Shown: piece by piece, positions 22,200 to 34,012 of the stretch
How positions within the stretch are numbered: the first letter of the stretch is position 1
How the letters are laid out: each line of letters opens with the position of its first letter
Assembly (NCBI GenBank): GCA_030737875.1
Contig: CM060922.1
Location: 230,000,335-230,064,334, forward strand
Direction of reading: 5' to 3'
Length of the DNA: 64,000 nt
Source of the DNA: Allium sativum
Taxonomy: Eukaryota > Streptophyta > Magnoliopsida > Asparagales > Amaryllidaceae
Notes under the pieces: model-generated
What the model saw: only the letters and a program-made list of their open reading frames with translations
Database searches by the model: none
Told to the model about the DNA's origin: nothing
Translations under genes and position numbers: made by a program

Positions 22200-25100
22200 C
22201 TATGTGGGCTTCTTGCTTTTCTTCTGCTTCCCCGACTCCTCCTTATCAACATCCGAACGATCACCTTTTTTCCTCTTTCTCTTATCAACAAGAGGCTCTG
22301 GCGAAGAACTAGAGGATTGAGAGGCTAGTTGTGAAGTTATTGATCGGGAGGAAAATCTTACGACCAACCCAGTTTTGGGATCGATCTCGGAAATAGGGGG
22401 CACATATAATGGATCCTGTTCCCCTTTCATAAGGAGCAACTGCCTCTCCTCTTCAGCCTGTTATTCAGCCAAGGTTTCCTCATCATTGCCTCTGATTTCT
22501 TTGGTAATGGTGACTTCCTCTTCATCGCCTTCGTGGCGCCCGTCCATATCTCTCAAAGCCTCGATCGGCTCAGCATCTAGGGGGACATCAGCACTAACAC
22601 TTGGCGGGATGTCAACCTTCTCTGCCTCTGTCTTTTTTTCAGCATCCTTATCAACTGGCCCGCCACCTGTATCATGAGAAACAAATGTTATTTTAGGAGA
22701 GAATGCGGTTTGCTCAGTTGATTGTCTGGAAAGACGACGACAAGTGACAATTGCTTTGACAAATTGCGGAGAAAATATAGAGATACCTTCCGCCGATCCT
22801 CCATCCAAGCTAGCAGCAGAACCTCCGACAGCTGGAGGAGTTGGACCCAGAGGAATCAATGGATTGTCGGGATTGTATTCCTCAATTTTAGAGGCCTTGG
22901 GCTCTACAGCTGAGCTCGAGCCTTCTTCAATTTTATTTTTGCCCTTGGCCTGAGTTTTCTCTTTATCAATCTCTTCTTGGAGTAGGCGTATGCCTTTCTC
23001 TAAATCCTCAGGTTCGTTATCCCTAAGAATGGTCTACATCAACTCATTCTCATCAATCTCATCGACTCCTAATCGTTGTTTCTCGCTCTGGACGATTGCA
23101 TCCCATATGTTGGCTAAAGTGACATGGTAGTCCGGGATCCATGAGATATTACGGGTCTTGATGACCTGGCCAAGGAAGTCAAACAACATTTCTTCAAATC
23201 CTTCAATATCTTTCTCTCTCTCGAGGAGCTTTTCATTAGAAACAGTAGCCATTTCAATGGCACTTTCCACATTGTTTTCAGCAAGAATCGCGCGCTTCTC
23301 TGCACGCGCGAGTTGATCATTCAGAATCGCCCTCTCTTTTTCGGCCAGAGCTAAACTATCTTTTAAGCTTGCCTTTTCTTTCTCCCAAGCAGCTTTTTCA
23401 GCTTCGAAATGATCCTGTGCTGTTTTCAGTTCGGTGTTGGCCATCTTGAGATCTTCCACCTCCTTCTTCAATGACGCACGCTCTTTGCTGTTAGAATCGA
23501 GCTCATTATGAAAACGTTGCCTGGCCTCCTCCAGCTGTCTTGTAATTTTTAGCATCTCGTTGAGCCAAGGCAAGCAAAGATTGTGCATCTTCCAAGTCCT
23601 TTTCCATTTTCACCCTGGCCCTTTCATTGTTATCTATCCTCACTTTGGACCTGTGCGCTTCCATCTCTAGCGTTCGAATGACGTCTGAAAGGTTGGCAGC
23701 GCGCTTCTTCATCGCCTCATATTGCTTGGCTACATGGCGAACATGTCCGATGACTTCAGTATCCCAATTCCTAGGGACTGGTTCCAGAGCTAGAACGAAC
23801 ATCATCCTCTCGAAGAAGATATCGGGGAATTGTTCTCGTAATTTTTCCAGCTTAGCCTGAGTCTCAGGACCATAGATATAGTCTCGTGCCCCAGGGGCGC
23901 TCAAACTTTGTTGGTTGGAAGGGACAAGGTCAGTTTTCTTCTTCTCAGAATCCTTGTTTGGATCCTTGTTTTTATCCTTAGGCTCGTGGTGCTTTTTGGA
24001 TGATCTGCTGTGAGATGACGCGCTCTTCGGAGGAGTTAAGTCTTTGGGAAGTTGTTTTTCCCCTGTAGGTGGCATTGGATGACTGTGAGGCTTTCCAGCG
24101 GTTTGTTTTGACGGAGATCTGGACCGTGAAGAAGGAGCCTTGTGGGAATCCCGGGACCAATGGCTGTCTCCCCCTCGGCTACTGCTACTAGCACGCTTAG
24201 GATTTGGACGAAGACTGGGTGTGCCTTCACGAAGAGAGCGATAGGAATAAGATCGTTTGCGAGACATCTTTCTTGCAAAAGAAACAAGTACATATTAAAA
24301 CCTTGAATACTGTTGGTATAAAAGTGTGGGGTTAGACAGTGCATGTGATTTGTGCATCCCATATAATTCCCCCTAACAGACCAGGGCCCGAAATTAGGCT
24401 CGTCTGGGTAGTCTCTCGTTCTTCAACTGGAAAAGTTGTTTTCTCATAAATAGGGAAAAATGGCTCCCCTTCGAAGTCTTCCTGTGTATATACATCGTCG
24501 GTTATAGGAATCTTGCTCAATTCTTTAAATAACTGCTCCTCTGTTAAATCATCGGGAGCAGCAGGTTCAACCGGTAGAGAGGCCCTTGATGGGAAACCCC
24601 CCGGAGAGGCTGGGATTTCCTTAGACTCGTCAGCACGGGCCTCATCTCCTCTATATACATTTAAGTCTTCGTCGTCCTGGTTAATTATCGGCGAAAGACT
24701 CTTATGAAGTTTAGTTGTCTCTGCTTCCTGTGACGTTCCTTCTCCCTCGGTCGGGGGCACGTATTTGTAAGGTTTGCCACCAGCACCAAGTCCAAACCTT
24801 ATATCCAGAAGGCGGTGCTTGTGAAGATTCTCGTCAGTAATACATTTCTTGATCTTTAAGAAGTCGGATTTGCTTTTCAGAAGAAGGGATAGTCGATTAC
24901 TGTACACCGAGCCTTCCGTCTTTGGAAAGGTGTGATCTGCATAGAGAAAAGAAGCATGTTAGCGCTTCGAATTTTTAAACAAGTTATTCATTCAAAGGTT
25001 TAAAATTTACTTGATTTAAGTCATCTTCTTGCACACCCAGTCTGTCTCTTTATATAGAACCAATCGGCCTTGGGATCCCCTATGTTGCTGTAACCGTCAG

Positions 25101-25731
25101 ATAAGACCTTCCTATTTGCTACCGATTCGAAGAAAGAAAAATTTGGGGTTGCCGAAAAGCGATGCTTGAAAAGGTAATAGAATTTCAAATCTTTAAACGT
25201 GAGCTCAGTTTGCAGGATTTCCGCATATGCGACGTATAGAGTGTATAGGGCTGCGTAGGCATTGGGATGAAGCTGCATCGGAGCAATACCCAATCGTTTT
25301 AAGGTTTCAATGACGATTGGAGGAAACTGAGGAATAGCGCCTACCCAGCACATGAGTCGGCTAACTGTCATATACCCCTCCATAGCCAGATGAGGTCTAT
25401 CTTCGCTACCAGGTGTCCTCACATCATCCCAGGGGATCCCGTGTTTCAAGCAAATTTTCTTAAGCTTTATGTCATCAAGTTTGGAAGCTAAAGAGTCAGT
25501 GAATTACTCTATTTCTAGTGCACCAGGAATCTCGTCGAGAGCTCGGTCGTCTACTTTAGACTCCTCATCAAGCGAGGTACTCTCAGATGGATCCGATTCC
25601 GTTTCTGCCTCATATTCGGATCCAGAATCCTCACCCTTTGGATTAATTGGAAGAACCTCGGGGTTGTGCTGCTCAGACATCTCGTGATCCATCTCTGTAT
25701 CAGATCTTGAAGGGGAACGGTTATCCGACAT
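22200..25731 (-). pseudogene. Antisense gene of Tat element (copy A), broken
   Basis: Runs opposite to gag-pol. The first exon starts MSDNRSPSRS at 25,731, is acidic and Ser-rich, then carries a conserved block with MCWVGAIPQFPP and LGIAPMQLHPNAYAALYTLY. That block resembles the putative gypsy-type transposase domain (Pfam Transposase_28) found in antisense genes of other Tat elements. A second open block (24,907-24,332) is acidic. A third (from 24,267) is a basic Ser/Arg-rich segment leading into long coiled coils that continue in another frame to 23,034, and acidic and Lys-rich ends follow to 22,200. Private lesions are TAA near 25,506 and TAG near 23,035. Lesions shared with copy B are a frame change near 23,555 and TAA near 22,460. 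The gaps between the first three blocks have plausible splice sites. Function unknown. Confidence 0.82.
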
Positions 25732-25733
25732 TA

Positions 25734-26500
25734 CTGTTTAGGCGAGTAAACATGAGAAATAAGAATATAATTACCCGTCCCCCGTGTGTGTAAGTGCGAG
25801 TGTGTGCCTGTGCATACATGGAAGAAAAGCATAAAGATTAGCTACATAAGCAAGGTATTGGTCGTAATGCGCTATCAAGTTACGCTGTCATTTAGTCCAG
25901 AGGGATCATCTCGTAGGCTCTAACCTAACTGTCCATTGGTGTATCAAGGTCAAGTTGCATTGTTTATTTAACAAGTAAATCGGATCGCACATCTCCTCGG
26001 ATCGCATGTCTCCTCAGATCGCGAGACAAGGTTCGGATCGGATCGCGGAGCATCATCGGATCGTGAAGCAAATACAGTCTTGTAGCATAAGTGCCCACTC
26101 GTGAAGGAGCGTTGGATCGAGGAAATCAGAACGGATCGCGTTAACCCCTTACGATCCGCCTCGCACGCCACGATCTGATCTGATGACACAAACGTGGGAA
26201 CATCCATTTTATCCTCCTCGACCCGATCCACTGCTGCTGCCACGACCCGATCCGCCTGCTCCCACTTTCCTATCTTCACCCTCCTTACGACCCGAACCAA
26301 AGTCCCCCGTCCACGAAACGATCCAGCACCTTCCTTTCTTCTCCTCCTCTTTACTCGCGAATTCGGGTGCTTAAACCCATCGCCACTGTCCTTCCAAAAG
26401 CCATAATTTTCACCAGATCCCTCTAATTCTTATCTCAAATCGACGGGAACTCAAGTAAAACGAAGATAGAGACGCTAGAATGTGTTTTTGACGTGATTAC
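25734..26500 (-). other. Probable 5'-leader intron of antisense gene (copy A)
   Basis: On the minus strand AAGACAG/GTAATCACG at 26,501/26,500 is a good donor. CGCCTAAACAG/TAATG at 25,734/25,733 is a good acceptor placed 2 bp before the start codon. The stretch between has no long frame of its own and is rich in GGATCG words. This is inferred from sequence only. Confidence 0.5.
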
Positions 26501-26619
26501 CTGTCTTAAAAAGTGAAGAAATACGAGTTTTTCTCTTTTGGGATCGAAGAAAGTATGAGTTCGGTCTAAATTTCGAGCGGCTGAACAAAAGAAGAAGGAG
26601 AGGAGGAAGCGAGGTCGGG

Positions 26620-26629
26620 CCTATATAGG
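26620..26629 (-). promoter_or_regulatory. Candidate TATA box for antisense gene (copy A)
   Basis: CCTATATAGG, a perfect palindrome, lies in a GC-richer stretch upstream of the leader in minus sense. It is conserved at 60,678-60,687. If used, transcription would start near 26,590 and splice to the antisense start codon. Confidence 0.45.
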
Positions 26630-27080
26630 CAAATTCGTGACCGTTGGCCTTCCTTTTTTGTCTTACACGAGTCGTGGGGGCCTAATGGGCCACGAAGCCA
26701 AGCCCATCGGGAAGACAGGGCGGTCCCTCGACTGGCTCGTGAGAAGGATGGGCCCGCTAAGCCCAAGGCCCACCTAAAAATCGCATCATAGCGAACACCC
26801 CTCCTTGTGGACCGTGAAAGCACGGACGATCCGATCTGACAAACACTCATCAAAATGAGATTTCAGAAATATTCATGGAAATTAAAAAGTTTACCTGACA
26901 ATCACCCGAAATTTCGCAATGAAATCTCCAAAAGAAAAATTCTAGACAACCAAAGAAATAATCGAAGATTTAACTGGGTATTTATACTAATCAGGAAACA
27001 CAACTTTTTGGAAATGGTGCGACACTACGGACAGACAACCTTTGCTTTGCATCGCTTCACGAAAAGGCAGCTCCGTAATT
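26630..27080. other. Tat region upstream of PPT (copy A)
   Basis: No gene found. It would hold upstream promoter sequence of the antisense gene and the 3' end of the sense transcript. It includes TGGGCC/GGCCCA words common in plant promoters (26,690-26,770). Confidence 0.5.
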
Positions 27081-27127
27081 TCGAAGCATGTTCCATCCTT
27101 GATAAAACATACTTCGAGGGGGCAAAA
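27081..27127 (+). other. Hairpin followed by polypurine tract (copy A)
   Basis: TCGAAGCATGTT (27,081) pairs with AACATACTTCGA (27,106-27,117) with one mismatch and a 13-nt loop. The PPT GAGGGGGCAAAA (27,116-27,127) starts at the stem's end and abuts the LTR. Confidence 0.75.
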
Positions 27128-27975
27128 TGTTGGCTAGCTATTTTTTGACCAAGCCCCCAAAGTTCACACACGAAGAAAATATGGAATTTCACGCCTCTAT
27201 CCGTCAAAGACTTGATCGGATCGCCCTGCTTCACCACGATCGCGATCGCTCCCATACATCGCGATTCGACTCGCCCAACACCAGCTCGATCCGATCCCTG
27301 AAGCTGATGAATTATGAACAAGACCCGTTCAACCACGATCAGAGATGTATGGATCTCGCGGCACCTGTCACCAACTGTCATATTGACCAATTCTTCATCG
27401 AGCTACGATCACGATCCGATCAGATCCCACGAACCACCACGCGAAGACCTTGACTAAGTCAACCGCGATCCGATCCGAGCTGGAAGACACGATGATGGCC
27501 ACGGACTTGGTCATCCACGATCCGATGTTTACGGAGATCGCGACACCTGTCCACAACGGCTAATTTGACTAATTCTTCATCAAGCTGCGAACCGGTCCGA
27601 GATCTTCGGGATGTGGGCCACGTCTGACCGCGATCCGTCACCAGAAATCAGCTATAAATAGCCCAGAGCTTGGCATTTTTCAGGATTTTTTGGCAGTTTT
27701 AAGGATTGATTGCACCATTACTGTCATACCTCTATTTCATACCAGATTTACTTCGAGATAACTGAGAGAAATCGTAATTGTAAGAGTGAGTTTGAGAGAA
27801 ATCATTGGTTGTACAAGCATCCAAAGTATAATCAATAGCATATAAAGTGGACGTAGGCTCGTTAACGCCGAACCACTATAAACCGTGTGTGTTTTCTGCT
27901 TTTTTCTCATTTTTCAGTTATAATTCCCTACGAATTAGAACAATTTGGATGTTAGAGCCAAATTTTGATCTAACA
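27128..27975 (+). repeat. Tat 3' LTR, copy A
   Basis: 848 bp, TGTTGGCTAGC to GATCTAACA, followed by CAAAT (27,976-27,980), the target-site duplication. Confidence 0.94.
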
Positions 27976-28099
27976 CAAATCAAGTAAAAATTGATTCATT
28001 CATAGTCTCATGATGTGGGACTATTCATATAGGAGTTATCTCACACTTACTCAATTTTTAAATAATTCATCTTTATAAAAATAAACTATTTTTCCAACA
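27976..28099 (-). repeat. Copia LTR fragment right of Tat (copy A)
   Basis: Matches 37,666-37,790, ends TTTTTCCAACA and is followed by ATGGC (28,100-28,104), the copia target-site duplication also found at 37,300-37,304 and 62,162-62,166. Confidence 0.92.
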
Positions 28100-28104
28100 A
28101 TGGC

Positions 28105-29969
28105 TAGTATATAGATCATTAGACATCCTCCCCTTACAAGCTAGCTTTTAGGGGTGAGTTCTACCTAATAGGCCGTATCAGGCCACTTGGTTGTGGGTAG
28201 GATCCCTATATTTTAGTAGGGGTATGGTGTTATTATCATCAAAACATGGCTAATATTTCATTTACTATATACCTTAAAACATTGTAAATTGAAACTCTTT
28301 CAATGATTACATTTGTATGGTTGTGAACTGTACATATGACCATATTTTAAGTTGCTAGTTTCAGAATCCGATGACGTGAAAAATTGTTTCAGAATTCAAA
28401 TGGAAAAAAAATGCGAGTTAAATAAATAAAGCCTTATCCTAAAAGCATTGAATAGTTATAACTTTAATATGCCAACCAGCCATTCTTTGCAAAACTTCAT
28501 GTAGTTTTGTTTTGCTCTAGAATAACTCCACAATAGAAATGCATGCAGATATTCCATGTCTTGTGAAAACATACAATCGTGACGTAATAAAGATACTGTG
28601 TATATGATGTTAGACCACTATTGGTTATCATTTGGTGTTTCATGTGCGACATACTATCAATTGTTGGTTTCAGAATTTTACCTTCTACATCTTTATCTTA
28701 AATACCCCTCAAAGCAAAATTTTCAAGTTTCCAACCAGATATTTCCACTTCATTCGTTATTAATCAAGTTTTATTTTGACAGTTCATTTATTTGCAGAAA
28801 AACTTGTGTTTATATATTGAGTATACAATCATAACATGTCTTTGAAATGGGGAATACAAATGAGGTTTACTCACAAAAAATAGTTCCCTGTTCTATGTTT
28901 GTTTTCCAGGTTTTATATGAAGATCAAATTTTCAGAAAATTTATTTGTAATTCTAACTGAAAATTGGAATGCGTTGATGAAAAACTCTAATTTGAAAAAC
29001 TATTATTTAATTTGCTTCAGGCTTTTATGTTGATTGCATGAAGGCTTTTTATCGTACAAACACGGTGATGTTATTTTTTGAGGCTTCTCCACAAAGTTAA
29101 CTTGTTTTGGCAGAATATAGAATTTATGTTCTTCCAGTCTAAATTGCTCTTCTTTTTGACAATCATATAAATTAAAAATAAAGCCACTATTTGCAAATCA
29201 TTCAAAAGGTTGCGAGTTTTTTCAGAAAATATATGTTAGGTATACAAAATACTTCTGGTTTGGCCCATTGATAATAAGTTTTGAACATTCTAGGATGGAC
29301 GTTAATTACTTAAAACACTAGAAAGGTACCAAATTGTTCTATTGTGAAATGTGTAAACCAAATCAACATGTCTACACAAGCATAACCGAGCTTACTGTTT
29401 TTATCTTGATCCTCCAAACTGAAATTTTACAATTTAGCAGTATTTAGTTGTTCTCAACAGACATAACAGACCTCAACTATCACATTGAGAAATGATATAT
29501 AAATATCATGTGCCATCTATTCCTTCGATCACAATGATAGATGCAAATCATCCAATAAACCATGGATTTTCTTAAATTTACTGTATATTTGTGAAATTTT
29601 GCAATTTACCATTGCTGAGGTCTACTAAGTACACAAAGGTGTACTAATAAAAAATAGGAAATAAGGTTATTTAATCCATAATGGTCTACTAAATACATTG
29701 TGTGCAATCCATATTTTCCCACTGGCTTTCCATTGTATAAAACAGCATGGAGATTTTATTTTCCTTTCTCTGTTTCTTCTGCAAAGTACAGACCTATTAT
29801 CGTAACATAGAATGAAAGTGTACTCTCTATTTTCAATTATTTACATGCAATGGACGCTACAGTAAAGGCTTTTGTAAATCTTTATCTGTGCATTTAGCTA
29901 ATTCGCTTCATATGGGTAAGTAATACGTGTTGGTGAGTATTTTTCTCATATTGGTTTTTCTTTTCTCAG
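28105..29969 (+). other. Host intron (gene copy 1), right part
   Basis: AT-rich non-coding sequence collinear with 62,167-64,000 up to about 29,940. It ends at a good acceptor, TTTTCTTTTCTCAG, at 29,969. A 78-codon open frame near 28,600 is not protein-like. The first 100 bp include CATCCTCCCCTTACA and AGCTAGCTTTTAGGGG, which look like an older LTR remnant, but I cannot define it. Confidence 0.7.
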
Positions 29970-30138
29970 TGTTACGAGGAGGAGGTTTCAAAGGAGGTTC
30001 CAAAGGGACTTTCATAAGTACTTGGCTGCAAGGGGTTTCGAAAAATCTCTCTACGATTATTTGCGTGATCTTCTGATCAGTATATGTAAGAAGCAATCTG
30101 GTTGGCTAAAGAGCTTCAAACATTTTATTGACAATTGA
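29970..30138 (+). CDS. Last exon, mitochondrial glycoprotein (MAM33/p32) family, copy 1
   Basis: Encodes 56 codons after a one-base carry-over, ending at TGA 30,136-30,138. The peptide contains FHKYLAARGFEKSLYDYLRD and WLKSFKHFID, matching the C-terminal helix of plant mitochondrial glycoprotein family proteins, which are acidic trimeric matrix proteins. It begins right after the acceptor TTTTCTCAG in a phase that exactly fits the donor of the exon at 36,840-37,108 (two bases carried, one needed). The upstream exons of this gene copy lie left of the window, behind the nested elements. An RRFQRRFQR stutter at the exon start is unusual. The frame is open, and I see no lesion. Confidence 0.78.
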
Positions 30139-31218
30139 TCAGTCTATCAACAGTTTTGGTTATCTGGTTGGTTTTTGCTATATGATATTAATTACCAGTG
30201 AAGTATATGTAAAATGCTTCAGTGACTTCTACATAACGTTCAAGGAGACCAGAACAGAAAGTAGTGTCTTATATCTGCACTGTAGTATCTTGAATATTGT
30301 TGTTCATGTGTAGATTTCAGAGATGTTTCTTACATGATGTGTTTATCATTTATGTCACACCTCTTCTATGTTTAATGCACCGTAGTTTTCTTGTTGATGA
30401 TCAAGAAGTGGTGGTGGTGGCGGCGTGTTTCCAGTTTCTCTTAGTTTTTGTTGTCACTGTGCTCGTTGCTTTGTTGCATTCTGATTGTATCCACTTTGTG
30501 TTTTATTAAAAGCGTCTCTTGCAAAGTGAATAGACTATACAGGCATTTTGTTAACTAAAGCTAGCACATATACTAATAAATATGTTACATGTGTAGGAAA
30601 TGTAGCGTTATCCTGAGGTTTTACGAATAAGTGGAGCATAAAAAGTTTAGCTATGTTTTACACAAGGCAAAACTTGGTTTTGATCGATTCAAACATGTTA
30701 GTGCCGAGTGGTTTGAAACCTTGTGTAATACACCGCATTTTTAATAATTAAATAATAAAATAAATTTGTAAGATCATCAGATTTTAGTTAAGAGAGTTGT
30801 ACCGTTGCATCCTTGGTGATTTTTTGATCAATTTATGTGTATAATTTGCAGAAATCGAAATTAAAACGAAGTTATCGTAGAAAAAAAAAGTAAAAAAAAA
30901 GGGAAGAGAATGAAATAATATTAATAATACATAGGCTGGGTCGACCCCCTATAAGGTCGGACAACCTGCTTGTTCACCTAATCGTGATTTCGTCCAAGTA
31001 CGAGAAGTGACGAGAGGTGACATTTTTAGATTTTAGGCTGATGTGAGATGTTTTTATTGGCTTAATTTGAATTCTGAAAGCTTTGATTGATTGAATGACG
31101 TAGTTGAACAAGATTAAATCTTAAAACCCAACGGTCTGAGATCCTTAGGTTACACTGTAAATAGACCCATATGCCGGGTGCTTCACTTACAACTCAATAA
31201 GAAGTTTACTAGACTTAA
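30139..31218. other. Region downstream of gene copy 1
   Basis: The first few hundred bases are probably 3' UTR (GT-rich stretches, several near-AATAAA words). Further on is an A-rich run at 30,880-30,900. I find no supported gene. The junction of the tandem duplication must lie somewhere between here and the 36.8-kb exon. Confidence 0.5.
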
Positions 31219-31687
31219 AGGTAAATTGGCATGAGAAGCTCACTAGACTTAAGTAATAAATTATAGAAGTTTTAAAGTAAGATTTGTAAAACTTATTAAA
31301 GAGAGCATAGAAAGCTCGTGAGTTTAAGTTGAGTCTTGGAATTTTTTATTCTTTATTTTGGAGCAAGTCCAATAGGGCATTACTTTCACAAAATCTGAAA
31401 TGTACATCCAAAAAGGTGTCCAATAGAGTGTGCAAACACCTTAAAATTTGGATTTCGAAGGACATTCGTTTCAGAATCTGCAAACTATTCAAGCGTTTGC
31501 GAACAAACGCCCGAAGTCATACGTCTGTTAAAAAAAGGCCTGAAACCGGGCATCTATTCAACAAACGGCTGGTTTTCAATTGCTTTTTATTGCATCGAGC
31601 AGATTTTTATTACAACGGGCAGTTTTTTTACTTTTAAATGGCCTAAAGGGGCTAGCGAGGGCATGCAGGCACATTTTGCTGAATGTT
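31219..31687. repeat. Dispersed repeat, unit 1
   Basis: About 470 bp, matching 34,766-35,235 in the same orientation at roughly nine bases in ten. It contains GGAGCAAGTCCAATAGGGCA and ends near GGCATGCAGGCACATTTTGC. No protein is encoded. Possibly a non-autonomous element; I could not find clear inverted ends. Confidence 0.82.
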
Positions 31688-33647
31688 ACATGACAAAAAA
31701 TACGAGTGTGTGTATGTTTTATTTCCAATTTTGCACTTGTCATTTTAACACACGTATGTGTGTGCATGTCTACCTTACTTCATATCACATTGTTTCATTT
31801 TTAGTTATTCTTAATGAAGTAATGACAACACACACACATTAAGAATGACATGTGTGTGTGTGAATGGAGCATATAATATTTGAATTTTTGTTAACATCTT
31901 GTTTCATCTCATCCATGTTTACAAATCTAGAAGGAAAATCCGGTTTAGGGTCAGGTTCTTGGAGTATTTCATTAACACCCTGAATATATTTCACATATTC
32001 AATATAATTAGAATGAAATAGACAAAATATTGTTAGAAATCAGAAAACAAAAATAATATACACATTCGAAGATTGAAAATTATTTTTTGTACTTCATTTG
32101 TAGTAGTAAGGCAGCTGCATGACAACATTGTTGATTGCTAGTCCATTGTGTACAATACTCAAATCATCAAATATATGCGAATCTGAAATGGTGAAATCTT
32201 AAAATACAAATACGCAGATTGTACCAAAACATCTTCAAATATGCAGATGGTGAAATAATGACATATATATACGATAATCGGAAATAATGGAATCTTCTAA
32301 TACAAATATGCAACTTATGACAAAAATATCTTTTAGTCATGCAACTCATTCCTATTTTAAGATTATTCTCTTCTGTATCAGAAATCGCTTTTATGTTATT
32401 CTTTCTGTTCTTCAGTTCCCACCAACAAACAAATAAATCTTCCACTTGAAGAAAGAATATATTCAAAAATAAGGCAAAACTTCACAAACTCGTATTTTTT
32501 CTTAGAATTTAGACATTTCAATATAGAAGAAAACTCCATTAATAATAGTAGCAGCCAAACATAAATATTATTTACAGATCCAATAAGAAAATCACCAAAT
32601 GCATACTAAAATTCATTGCCTCGTCGGTCATCACAATATGAAATGCAAAACCAATATTCATCGCCCATAATAAATATGGTAGTTTTTAGAGGGAAATTAT
32701 TACAGTGGAGGGAATTATTTCAGAATGAAGCCAAAAAAATTGAACTAAAACCAGAGTTGACGGTAAAAGTTTTTGTTACTTGAAGGCCCAAAAATCTTAA
32801 GTATATTAAAGAAAATATTTACAACATATTATAACCTTCAAACGCATGTGGAACGAATAATTATAAAGTAATGTTAATATCTTTAGTATTTTGTGTCTCT
32901 TTTAACATTTTATATTAAAAAAATTTGAATATTTTATTAAAGGAAAGTCTATTTAGACACAATGGTGACACAATTGATTTGCGCCATCGGATCACTCCAT
33001 GAATTTAACTTCTTCATATAAAGACAAAAGGATACAACAGTTGAGGCTTTGTTTCTTTCTGTTTATGTCTAATTTTGTATCCAATAGTCACCTCCTTTAA
33101 TTAATTTTGAATTAACATAAATTTTTAATATATTATTTTCAAATTTTATGAATAGTACAAAGTTTTTTATTTTAAATTTTTATGAATATTTTGAAATTAT
33201 TTTGTAGTACATAATAATAACGGATATCAGTTATAATTTTGCACTAGACGGTGAATATTAAATGTTAATCTATTTTTTAATTATTAATATTTAATTCATA
33301 TTTACTTTACTGTAATTACTAAAAATTAATAAACGAATATTAACTTGTAATTTTTGTTATTTAATGGTAATTCTCTAATAGTAACGATATATTGTCAAAA
33401 TTTTGTTTTTAAATATTAAATATAGTATATAATGCATTAATTATTAAATATGAACTATTAAATGTTAATTGTTCAAAGTTGGCTATTTATTAGTATTTAT
33501 AAATTATCAAATAATCAATGTTATTTATTGTTTTCTAAAGTTGTCAATAATTAGCAGTTATATATTATTTACTTGTAATCATCGATTATAATACCTTATA
33601 AACAACGACGTATGTAAGCTATCTTTATAATCACTAATTACAAATAT
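31688..33647. other. AT-rich intergenic stretch
   Basis: No gene or defined element recognised. It includes GT/CA-rich short repeats near 31,700-31,865 and very AT-rich sequence at 33,100-33,600. Confidence 0.5.
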
Positions 33648-34012
33648 ATTCATTGCAACTAGGAAGAAAAAACAATATTTCTATTGCAACTGGCAAGAAA
33701 TTGTTGTTGCCACAAACATGTTTATTGTAATTGGTAGGAAGATTAGTTGGTAAAATATGTTTATTGCAACTGACAATTAAATACCATTGATAAAAATATG
33801 TTTATTGTAACTGGTAGAAAAACTCAATTGAAAAAAATAGGTTTACTGCAATAGGCAGAAAAAAGCCGTTCCAAAAAATACGTTTTCGTAACTAATAGGA
33901 AATATTAGTTGTTATAAAGTATTTATTGCAATTGTCAGATAATGCCAGTTGCTAAAGGTCATTTATGGCAACTGTAATATAGCGTCTGTCGCAAACAGAA
34001 AGTTGCAATAGG
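33648..34012. repeat. Tandem array of about 40-bp units, CACTA subterminal-like
   Basis: About nine diverged units start with (G/A)TTTATTGCAACTG or a variant. Many carry a complementary CAGTTGC/TAGTTG later in the unit, so each could fold. Such TTGCAACTG arrays resemble subterminal repeats of CACTA transposons, but I find no CACTA terminus, so the class is uncertain. Confidence 0.6.

Larger units (their letters stand above)
15628..27975 (+). mobile_element. Tat-lineage Ty3/gypsy retrotransposon, copy A
   Basis: LTRs at 15,628-16,474 and 27,128-27,975 (TGTTGG...TCTAACA), PBS at 16,478, PPT at 27,116-27,127. The interior order is gag, a protease remnant, a second (archaeal-type) RNase H, integrase, a tandem-repeat region and a long antisense gene. 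The second RNase H and the extra antisense gene are marks of the Tat lineage. The copy lacks reverse transcriptase through a 1.8-kb deletion. By eye the two LTRs differ by a few percent, more than copies A and B differ from each other, so the insertion is older than the duplication. Confidence 0.94.
12700..29940. repeat. Segmental duplication, copy A
   Basis: Collinear with 45,129-64,000, at an offset of 32,429-32,430 to the left part and 34,062 to the right part. The offset changes because of a 1.8-kb deletion in Tat copy A and smaller indels. hAT, MULE, copia LTR, Tat and host intron all occur in the same order with identical junctions. Sampled stretches differ by roughly one base in a hundred by eye. 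Copy A continues beyond 29,940, but its partner is then outside the window. Confidence 0.93.

Noticed and set aside
26566..26853. 95-codon minus-strand frame near the antisense promoter
   Set aside because: Lies across the candidate TATA box and has no recognisable motif; more likely promoter and leader sequence.
28598..28834. 78-codon frame conserved in both duplicates (also 62,660-62,896)
   Set aside because: Conservation is explained by the recent segmental duplication; composition is intron-like and no start context or motif is seen.
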